From Butyrivibrio sp. (GTDB lineage: Bacteria; Bacillota_A; Clostridia; Lachnospirales; Lachnospiraceae), in the NCBI RefSeq assembly GCF_024699075.1, contig NZ_JAILQF010000110.1, forward strand, positions 1 to 5,705: a stretch of DNA of 5,705 bases, written 5' to 3'. Positions within the stretch are counted from its first letter, which is position 1. Each line of letters opens with the position of its first letter. Below are positions 1 to 4,437 of the stretch, piece after piece. Made by a program: the position numbers and the translations under genes. A model generated the notes under the pieces. It worked only from the letters and a program-made list of their open reading frames with translations, was not told where the DNA came from and did no database searches.

Positions 1-450
1 AGCAAGAGCTCCTGCAGAAGTAATTCCGCCAGTGCCTGACAGCCATCCTGCATATACAACACCAACAGCCATACCCTCAGGTATGTTATGGAGTGTAACT
101 GCAAGAACCATCATTGTCGTTTTCTTAAAATTGGATTTTAAGCCTTCAGGTTCATCACTGTTCATATGAAGATGAGGTATTATCTCATCAAGAAGGAGCA
201 GGAATAAGATACCGGCCCAGAATCCGATCACTGCAGGGATAAATGACAATTTTCCCATGCCTTCTGACTGCTCCATTGCTGGAATTATAAGACTCCATAT
301 GGATGCAGCTACCATGACGCCTGCAGCAAAGCCTTCAAGTGCATGACTTAATTTTTCACTCAGTTCTTTTTTCATGAAAAAAACCATGGCAGAACCAAGT
401 GCAGTTCCTAAAAATGGTACAAGTACGCCGATTAAAAGGTCCTTACTCAT
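1..450 (-). CDS. ZIP-family metal (zinc/iron) transporter, N-terminal 150 residues, cut by window edge
   Basis: This integral membrane protein should import divalent metal ions such as zinc, iron or manganese into the cytoplasm. The open frame runs from the ATG at 448-450 to the left edge without a stop, so the C-terminal half is missing (the family is usually about 260 residues). Hydrophobic segments are visible at about residues 5-25, 36-58, 71-90 and 112-135. The fourth contains HNIPEG (121-126), the ZIP signature whose His and Glu form the metal-binding centre in the family. A short hydrophilic loop with PHLHMNSDEPEG lies before it (92-103). The TGA of the upstream gene and this ATG share one base (TGATG), and there is no strong Shine-Dalgarno sequence of its own, so translation is probably coupled. 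It resembles the GufA/ZupT branch, but the exact metal cannot be told. Confidence 0.88.
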   Translation of the reverse strand, partial: MSKDLLIGVLVPFLGTALGSAMVFFMKKELSEKLSHALEGFAAGVMVAASIWSLIIPAMEQSEGMGKLSFIPAVIGFWAGILFLLLLDEIIPHLHMNSDEPEGLKSNFKKTTMMVLAVTLHNIPEGMAVGVVYAGWLSGTGGITSAGALA

Positions 451-857
451 CAGAATGTCACCGTTCTGTCTGCATCAGTAAATGATGAGAAAGTAGCCTT
501 ACCACCATCAAAGTACAAAACTGCCGTATTTCCGTCTCCCGGGGCGTACATATTCTTTAAAGCGGGATTCTTATCAAGCATGTCTGTTTCTGCTTCAATG
601 CGGTTATCATAAACAAGCTTTCCTTCTACCCTGAGCCATTGTCCATCCTTGAATGCACAGATCTCAGCTTTGGGATTTTTTTCAAGCTGTTTGAAAACGT
701 CCTTCTTTTTGCCTGTCTGAATGTAAAGTTTGCCTTCAAATATCTCGGCAGTTCCAAAAGGTCTTACTCTTGGCTGGTCACCATCTACAGTAGCAAGGTA
801 GTAGGTCTGAGCCGTGTGCAGGAATTCCTGTACTTCTTCAATTGCTGTCTTTGCCAT
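450..857 (-). CDS. Pyridoxamine 5'-phosphate oxidase-like split-barrel flavin-binding protein
   Basis: This is a 135-residue soluble protein of the PNPOx-like FMN-binding split-barrel superfamily. It starts with a short helix (about 1-15). The usual opening strands follow, with YYLATVDGDQPRVRPFG at 19-35, then a second strand pair around EGKLYIQTGKKKDVFKQL (41-58), where the family normally contacts flavin phosphate through Lys/Thr residues. A mid-chain strand, WLRVEGKLVYD (74-84), completes the pattern. The length matches the small single-domain members rather than true PdxH, so a role in vitamin B6 synthesis should not be assumed; members act as F420/FMN reductases or are uncharacterised. 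The start is well fixed by AAAGGAGGC seven bases upstream. It is the first gene of a probable two-gene operon with the ZIP transporter, and an inverted repeat sits over the presumed promoter. Confidence 0.85.
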   Translation of the reverse strand: MAKTAIEEVQEFLHTAQTYYLATVDGDQPRVRPFGTAEIFEGKLYIQTGKKKDVFKQLEKNPKAEICAFKDGQWLRVEGKLVYDNRIEAETDMLDKNPALKNMYAPGDGNTAVLYFDGGKATFSSFTDADRTVTF

Positions 858-863
858 AATATA

Positions 864-872
864 GCCTCCTTT
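864..872 (-). promoter_or_regulatory. Ribosome binding site of the split-barrel gene
   Basis: On the minus strand AAAGGAGGC lies six to seven bases before the ATG at 855-857. It is a near-perfect anti-Shine-Dalgarno match and fixes the start. Confidence 0.85.
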
Positions 873-897
873 AAAAGTTTGTTTTCGGATTAGTTAG

Positions 898-926
898 TTT
901 ATAAAATACAATGTACCTATCGAAAA
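898..926 (-). promoter_or_regulatory. Probable promoter of the split-barrel/ZIP operon
   Basis: Read on the minus strand, a -10-like TATAAA (898-903) is preceded at 17 bases by a weak -35, TTTTCG (921-926). This would give a leader of roughly 35 bases. The -35 falls inside the inverted repeat at 914-937, as expected for repression. The -35 match is poor, so this is inferred from position and the good -10. Confidence 0.45.
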
Positions 927-937
927 AACGATAAGTA
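914..937. promoter_or_regulatory. Inverted-repeat operator candidate (TACCTATCG-N6-CGATAAGTA)
   Basis: Two 9-base arms, TACCTATCG (914-922) and CGATAAGTA (929-937), are reverse complements at eight of nine positions around an A6 centre. The element overlaps the presumed -35 region of the minus-strand operon. The TAC(C/T)TAT half-site and the overall size resemble operators of HxlR/MarR-like winged-helix regulators, which often control flavin-binding or reductase genes. The regulator family is an inference, and no regulator gene is present in the window. Confidence 0.5.
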
Positions 938-1168
938 AAAATTATCATATTAGGACAAGATTGAAGACCTGTTGAGTTTTTTTAGAAACCAAAAACAAGT
1001 CGTTACCTAGTGCGTTGACGTAAACATCTGCTAAAGCAAATGAGTTTTGCATGTGAGCAGTTTATAAAAGGTACTTTTGATATCTACAATTATATATCAT
1101 CGCATATATTCAAAAAAGCGTATTATTCTACAAAAAAACAGGTATATTAATTGAAAAATTGAGCACAA
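938..1168. other. Divergent AT-rich intergenic region with two imperfect hairpins
   Basis: No convincing gene lies between the divergent operons. Two weak structures are visible. One is an imperfect inverted repeat at 966-1001 (GACCTGTT against AACAAGTC, one mismatch). The other is a two-tier hairpin at 1028-1060: outer stem CTGCT/AGCAG (1028-1032 with 1056-1060), inner stem GCAAA/TTTGC (1036-1040 with 1046-1050). A small AAAAG-GTA-CTTTT inverted repeat follows at about 1066-1078. TTGACG at 1015-1020 resembles a -35, but no -10 stands at the right distance. I do not recognise a riboswitch class here. Confidence 0.4.
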
Positions 1169-1174
1169 TATAAT
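1145..1174 (+). promoter_or_regulatory. Probable promoter of the antiporter gene
   Basis: A perfect -10 hexamer TATAAT occurs at 1169-1174, which would start transcription near 1181 and give a leader of about 50 bases. The -35 is weak: TATTAA or TTAATT in the 1145-1152 area at 16-18 base spacing. The TTGAAA at 1151-1156 is too close to serve. The call rests mainly on the -10. Confidence 0.5.
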
Positions 1175-1216
1175 AGAATTAAATATCATATATTTTTTTC
1201 TAAATTTTAATGGCAA

Positions 1217-1225
1217 AAAGGGGGA
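1217..1225 (+). promoter_or_regulatory. Ribosome binding site of the antiporter gene
   Basis: AAAGGGGGA ends four bases before the ATG at 1230, a close but usable spacing. It supports this start over the in-frame Met codon six residues later. Confidence 0.65.
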
Positions 1226-1229
1226 TTTT

Positions 1230-2720
1230 ATGGTCTACGGTACTTGGATGTCTTTGCTTCCACCAATAATAGCGATAATACTGGCTCTTGTTACCAAACA
1301 GGCATATCTTGCCTTGTTTGTAGGTGTTACAACAGGAGCGTTTTTTATGGCAGGACCACATCCATGGGCTGCTTTCGAAACGCTTCTTGATACTATGATT
1401 TCCAATGTTGATCTTACGATAATCATATTCCTTATCCTTATCAGCATAGTTGTAAGGCTTATGCAGATGAGTGGCGGAACATATGCTTACGGTGAATGGG
1501 CCTACAGAAATCTGAAGAACAAGAAATCATCACTTATAGCGACAAGCCTTCTGGGAATGCTTATATTTATGGATGATGGCTTTAACTGTCTGACTGTAGG
1601 ATCAGTAATGATGCCTGTAACTGATAAGTTTAAAGTATCAAGAGCAAAGCTTGCATACATAATTGATGCAACTGCAGCACCTGTTTGTATTCTTGCACCC
1701 ATATCATCATGGGCAGCAGCTATCAATTCATATATTCCGGAAGGATATACTATTAATGGTTTTAGTATGTTTGTAAAGGCAATCCCATTTAATTTCTATG
1801 CTATTCTTACTCTTGTTATGGTATTTGGAACATCTATTGCAGGATTTGATTTCGGTCTTATGAAAAAGTACGAAAGGGCTGTAGAAAGCGGAAAGCCTGA
1901 TTTAAGCGCAGGCAAGAGAAGCAGTGAATCAGCTGATTCAAAAGGCATGAAGGGGTCCGTTATTGATCTTGTCCTTCCTATGGTATTTCTTATTGTGCTT
2001 GCAATTGCGGCAATGATCTATACAGGATACCTTAATGGCGGAAGAACTGTTATTGAATGCTTTGCAAACTGTGAATCTGCAAAAAGCCTTGTATTTGCTT
2101 CACTTATGACCATATTATTCTGTGCAGGTTTGTATCTTCCAAGAAAAGTTATGTCTTTTAAGGATTATATGGATTGTATTCCAACAGGATCAACTCTCAT
2201 GGTTCCTTTTATGATAATACTGGTTCTTGCCTGGACTCTTAAGGGTATGATCTCAGGTCTTGGTGCAGATGTATTCATTAATTCTTTAATGCAGGGTGCA
2301 AGTAGTGCCTATGCACTTATTCCTATATTCCTATTTATAGTTTCAGTGTTTGTATCATTTTCATCAGGAACCAGCTGGGGAACTTTTGCTATTATGATCC
2401 CTATAACTGTAGCCATGCTTTCTGCAGATCAGCAAATGCTTCTTATAGGAATTGCAGCATGCCTTGCAGGAGGTGTTACAGGAGACCATATTTCTCCAAT
2501 ATCAGATACAACTATCATGTCAAGTACAGGAGCCGGAAGCAATCATATAGATCATGTAAGCTCACAGATTCAGTATCAGATACCTGTAATCATTGCTTCC
2601 GCTATTGGATATATAATTGCAGGATTTACGAAGAGCTTTGTAGTGGCACTTCCTGCTTCTGTAGTTATACTTGCATTGGAAGTTTATCTGATATATAGAG
2701 TCTCAGGAAAGAAAGAATAA
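1230..2720 (+). CDS. NhaC-family Na+/H+ antiporter
   Basis: This 496-residue polytopic membrane protein of the NhaC family should exchange cytoplasmic Na+ for external H+ and so serve sodium and pH homeostasis. About 11-12 hydrophobic segments are visible. Conserved family stretches are DDGFNCLTVG (115-124), followed by a long segment ending APISSWAA (156-163); SGTSWGTFAIMIP (379-391); and GDHISPISDTTIMSS (418-432). Their Asp, Ser, Thr and His residues in membrane segments are typical of this ion-transporter group. A charged cytoplasmic loop at about 210-243 (KKYERAVESGKPD...) divides the two halves. Related subgroups are known to carry malate/lactate or amino acids, so the substrate is an inference. 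It is preceded by a TATAAT box and an AAGGGGGA site. I see no clear rho-independent terminator after the TAA, so read-through into the next leader is possible. Confidence 0.88.
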   Translation: MVYGTWMSLLPPIIAIILALVTKQAYLALFVGVTTGAFFMAGPHPWAAFETLLDTMISNVDLTIIIFLILISIVVRLMQMSGGTYAYGEWAYRNLKNKKSSLIATSLLGMLIFMDDGFNCLTVGSVMMPVTDKFKVSRAKLAYIIDATAAPVCILAPISSWAAAINSYIPEGYTINGFSMFVKAIPFNFYAILTLVMVFGTSIAGFDFGLMKKYERAVESGKPDLSAGKRSSESADSKGMKGSVIDLVLPMVFLIVLAIAAMIYTGYLNGGRTVIECFANCESAKSLVFASLMTILFCAGLYLPRKVMSFKDYMDCIPTGSTLMVPFMIILVLAWTLKGMISGLGADVFINSLMQGASSAYALIPIFLFIVSVFVSFSSGTSWGTFAIMIPITVAMLSADQQMLLIGIAACLAGGVTGDHISPISDTTIMSSTGAGSNHIDHVSSQIQYQIPVIIASAIGYIIAGFTKSFVVALPASVVILALEVYLIYRVSGKKE

Positions 2721-2742
2721 GGGAAAAGAAATATTTTTGCAT

Positions 2743-2771
2743 TTGCGTATGTTGTTTTTTCATTGTAAAAT
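2743..2771 (+). promoter_or_regulatory. Probable promoter of the NifX-SlyD fusion gene
   Basis: TTGCGT (2743-2748) and TAAAAT (2766-2771) are separated by exactly 17 bases. The -10 matches consensus at five of six positions and the -35 begins with TTG. Transcription would begin near 2778, just at the foot of the first leader hairpin, leaving a leader of about 170 bases. Confidence 0.5.
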
Positions 2772-2778
2772 AGCAAAG

Positions 2779-2920
2779 ATGTACTTTCATTTGGACATGA
2801 AAAAAATATTATTTTCCAAATTTAGTACATAGTCTCTTTTGGTGAGACTTAAGAATCAGATGATAAAATCCTAGAAAAAGGGATTATTCATGTGGTTACG
2901 TTAAGAGGTGGTAATCACAT
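2779..2920 (+). promoter_or_regulatory. Structured 5' leader of the fusion gene (four successive hairpins)
   Basis: Four inverted repeats follow one another. H1 pairs ATGTACT and ATTTGGA (2779-2785, 2789-2795) with TCCAAAT and AGTACAT (2815-2821, 2824-2830). H2 pairs AGTCTC (2831-2836) with GAGACT (2844-2849). H3 is an imperfect stem, 2861-2871 with 2881-2890. H4 pairs ATGTGGTTAC (2890-2899) with GTAATCACAT (2911-2920), ten pairs with one G-U. None carries a clear U tract, so a simple terminator is not obvious. The leader length and stacking suggest regulation at the RNA level, perhaps by metal or translation. I do not recognise a known riboswitch consensus. Confidence 0.5.
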
Positions 2921-2936
2921 CACTTTAATAAAAGAT

Positions 2937-2941
2937 AGGAG
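2937..2941 (+). promoter_or_regulatory. Ribosome binding site that decides the start of the fusion gene
   Basis: AGGAG stands ten bases before the ATG at 2952. The frame is open further upstream to a GTG at 2892, but that codon lies inside hairpin H4, and the extra 20 residues are not part of the NifX fold. The ATG at 2952 starts exactly at the first NifX strand (MKLAVTY). Confidence 0.8.
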
Positions 2942-2951
2942 ATTAATAACA

Positions 2952-3971
2952 ATGAAGTTAGCTGTTACTTATGCCGGAGGCGAGATTTTCCAGCATTTTG
3001 GAAAGACTGAAGAGTTTAAAATTTATGAAATTGAAGACAACAAGGTAGTATCAAGTACTGTTATTGGAAACGAAGGACTTGGACACGAATCTCTTGCAGG
3101 TCTTCTTGCTGAACAGAAAGTTGAAAAGCTTATCTGTGGCGGTCTTGGTCAGGGAGCATTAAATGCTCTTTCTGCATCAGGTATCGAAGTTATATCAGGA
3201 GCAGAAGGCGATGCGGATGCTGCTGTATTTGCATACCTTAATGGTGAGCTTGAGTCCAGAGGTGTTAACTGTGATCATCACCATGAAGAAGGCGGCGAGC
3301 ATCACTGCGGACATCACGATCATGAAGGTGGAGAGCACCATTGTGGACATCACGAAGAAGGCGAAGAGCATCACTGTGGACATCATGATCATGAAGACGG
3401 CGAGCATCACTGTGGACATCACGAAGAAGGCGGCTGTGGCAGCAATGATTCAGAAGATGAAGAAGGCTGCGGTGGATGCGGAAGCGAAGGCGGCTGTGGT
3501 GGCTGCGGCGGTTGCGGTGGTCCAAGACCTGTTATCTTCGAAGGACCTAATGCCGGAAAGAAAGTAAGTGTTAACTATAAGGGAACACTTGATGACGGAA
3601 CACAGTTTGATTCATCATATGACAGAGGTCAGACTCTTGATTTTATCTGTGGTACAGGAATGATGATCGCTGGTTTTGATAAGGCTGTTGTTGAGATGGA
3701 AGTTGGACAGACAGTAAATGTTCACCTTGAGCCTGAAGAAGCTTATGGTCTTCGTGATGCAGCTAATATCTTTACAATCAACATTGCAGAACTTCCAGGA
3801 TCTGAGAAGCTTAATGTTGGACAGCAGGTATTCCTTCAGGATGAGATGGGAAGAGCATTCCCTGTTATAGTTAAGGATAAAGATGATCAGACAATCACAC
3901 TTGATGCTAATCATGAACTTGCTGGTAAAGCTCTTAATTTTGAGATTGAACTTGTTAGCGTAGAAGATTAA
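2952..3971 (+). CDS. Three-part fusion: NifX-like domain, His/Cys-rich metal linker, SlyD-type FKBP prolyl isomerase
   Basis: This is a 339-residue protein, probably cytoplasmic since no signal peptide is visible. Residues 1-100 match the NifX/NifB C-terminal (dinitrogenase FeMo-cofactor biosynthesis) fold: MKLAVTYAGG, HFGKTEEF and LICGGLGQGAL, then GIEV. Residues 107-190 hold 21 His and 11 Cys in EHHCGHH units and a CGGCGG tail. Residues 192-339 are an FKBP domain with the SlyD insert: VNYKGTLDDGTQFD (207-220), EEAYG (262-266), a chaperone-like insert at about 267-313, and DANHELAGKALNFE (318-331). E. coli SlyD carries a similar metal-binding tail at its C-terminus; here it sits between the domains. 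Stand-alone clostridial NifX-like proteins can also end in His-rich tails, so a gene fusion is likely. The inferred role is a metallochaperone or metal reserve (nickel, zinc, or iron/molybdenum cofactor) with protein-folding activity. No hydrogenase or nitrogenase genes are in the window. The metal and client are unknown. Confidence 0.88.
   Translation: MKLAVTYAGGEIFQHFGKTEEFKIYEIEDNKVVSSTVIGNEGLGHESLAGLLAEQKVEKLICGGLGQGALNALSASGIEVISGAEGDADAAVFAYLNGELESRGVNCDHHHEEGGEHHCGHHDHEGGEHHCGHHEEGEEHHCGHHDHEDGEHHCGHHEEGGCGSNDSEDEEGCGGCGSEGGCGGCGGCGGPRPVIFEGPNAGKKVSVNYKGTLDDGTQFDSSYDRGQTLDFICGTGMMIAGFDKAVVEMEVGQTVNVHLEPEEAYGLRDAANIFTINIAELPGSEKLNVGQQVFLQDEMGRAFPVIVKDKDDQTITLDANHELAGKALNFEIELVSVED
3297..3434 (+). 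repeat. In-frame 69-bp tandem duplication encoding the EHHCGHH metal-binding units
   Basis: Two 69-base copies (3297-3365 and 3366-3434) each encode a 12-residue unit, EHHCGHHDHEGG or a variant, plus an 11-residue unit, EHHCGHHEEGE or a variant. The protein therefore has four EHHCGHH motifs at residues 116-122, 128-134, 139-145 and 151-157. The alternating DHE/EEG tails show that the 23-residue pair, not the single unit, was the last element duplicated. Frame is kept throughout. Confidence 0.85.
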
Positions 3972-4061
3972 ATATAATTATAAGACATAAGCTTTATAGG
4001 GAGTTGTAAGGCTTGTCTACAAGATGGTTGTAAGAGATAGTCATCATAGTTTTTGGTGATG
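3972..4061. other. Start of intergenic region: short repeats only
   Basis: No gene is seen here. GTTGTAAG occurs twice (4003-4010 and 4027-4034). A small inverted repeat CTTGT-CT-ACAAG lies at 4012-4023, and CATCA/TGATG arms at 4042-4046 and 4057-4061 could pair weakly. No T tract follows, so I do not call a terminator here. Confidence 0.35.
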
Positions 4062-4100
4062 TAAATTCTAGAATTTATTAATTCTGTAAATCATATGATT
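4062..4100. repeat. Two perfect short palindromes
   Basis: TAAATTCTAGAATTTA (4062-4077, 16 bases) and AATCATATGATT (4089-4100, 12 bases) are perfect palindromes without a loop. Such sites may be protein-binding sites rather than RNA hairpins. Their function is unknown. Confidence 0.55.
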
Positions 4101-4122
4101 CAGGCGCCAATCAGGCGCCTGA
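4100..4122. repeat. GC-rich perfect hairpin (TCAGGCGCC/GGCGCCTGA)
   Basis: Nine perfectly paired bases, 4100-4108 with 4114-4122, enclose a five-base loop AATCA. This is much more GC-rich than the surroundings. There is no U tract directly after it, so it may be an mRNA 3'-end stabilising structure or part of a bipartite terminator with the hairpin just downstream. Confidence 0.6.
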
Positions 4123-4128
4123 GTTATC

Positions 4129-4162
4129 GAAAAGGCCATTTCTGGCTATTTTCAATTTTTTA
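4129..4162 (+). terminator. Probable rho-independent terminator of the fusion gene
   Basis: GAAAAGGCCA (4129-4138) pairs with TGGCT-A-TTTTC (4143-4153), with loop TTTC, one bulged A and one G-U pair. It is followed by AATTTTTT. The stem is only moderately GC-rich, but it has the stem plus T-run architecture and stands about 160 bases after the stop codon. Confidence 0.55.
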
Positions 4163-4172
4163 AAACAAGAAT

Positions 4173-4410
4173 TGCGGATTAAAGTACTTGAAGCAGGAAG
4201 TTAGTCCGCAGAACCAAGAAGAATAATGCTTATAAAAGCAAGAAAAGAAGTAAAACCTGCGGACTAAAGCGGTTGAAGCAAGTAATCTAGTCCGCAGAAC
4301 CCAGAAGAATAATGGTTATAGAAGCAAGAAAAGGAATAAAACCTGCGGACTAAAGCGGCTGAAGCAGTAATCTAGTCCGCAGAACCCAGAAGTAGGAGTC
4401 TAGTCCGCAG
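4173..4410. repeat. Array of about 86-bp repeats, each with a TGCGGACTA/TAGTCCGCA inverted repeat
   Basis: Left arms lie at 4173, 4257/4258 and 4343/4344 (period 85-86). Right arms TAGTCCGCA(G) lie at 4202-4210, 4288-4297 and 4373-4382, and an extra unpaired right arm at 4401-4410. Arms are 9-10 bases, with loops of about 20 bases of similar sequence (AAGCGGTTGAAGCA...). Hairpins are separated by a purine-rich spacer containing AGAAGAATAATG, conserved between copies 1 and 2. Copy 3 is cut short and followed by a 28-base step to the orphan arm. Copy 1 is the most divergent. The array ends 27 bases before the start codon of the nuclease-like gene. It is not a CRISPR, because the spacers are nearly the same and the repeats are inverted. 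Confidence 0.85.
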
Positions 4411-4419
4411 TGTATGAAA

Positions 4420-4428
4420 AAAGGGGGA
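4420..4428 (+). promoter_or_regulatory. Ribosome binding site that decides the start of the nuclease-like gene
   Basis: AAAGGGGGA stands nine bases before the ATG at 4438. An in-frame ATG at 4414 lies before this site and has only repeat-arm sequence upstream of it, so 4438 is the better start. Confidence 0.75.
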
Positions 4429-4437
4429 AATAACTAT

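Noticed and set aside
1040..1150. 36-residue plus-strand ORF (MSFACEQF...)
   Set aside because: There is no ribosome binding site, it overlaps a hairpin and AT-rich DNA, and nothing in the peptide is recognisable.
2721..2760. Terminator after the antiporter gene
   Set aside because: The T run at 2755-2760 has no convincing stem before it.
2892..2951. GTG start giving the fusion protein 20 more residues
   Set aside because: The codon lies inside a ten-pair hairpin, whereas the ATG at 2952 has AGGAG at ten bases and starts exactly at the NifX domain.
3163..3567. Overlapping frames on both strands across the His/Cys-rich linker
   Set aside because: They are shadows of the repetitive coding sequence; the low-complexity Met/Ile/Val or His/Arg peptides have no ribosome binding sites or recognisable domains.
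4173..4410. CRISPR array
   Set aside because: The repeated units are inverted-repeat hairpins with nearly identical interspersed sequence, not direct repeats with unique spacers, and no cas gene is visible.
4173..4410. Integron attC sites
   Set aside because: The arms lack the GTTRRRY/RYYYAAC core, and there is no integrase or gene cassette pattern.
4414..4437. ATG at 4414 as start of the nuclease-like gene
   Set aside because: It is preceded only by repeat-arm sequence. The GGGGGA site lies after it and serves the ATG at 4438.
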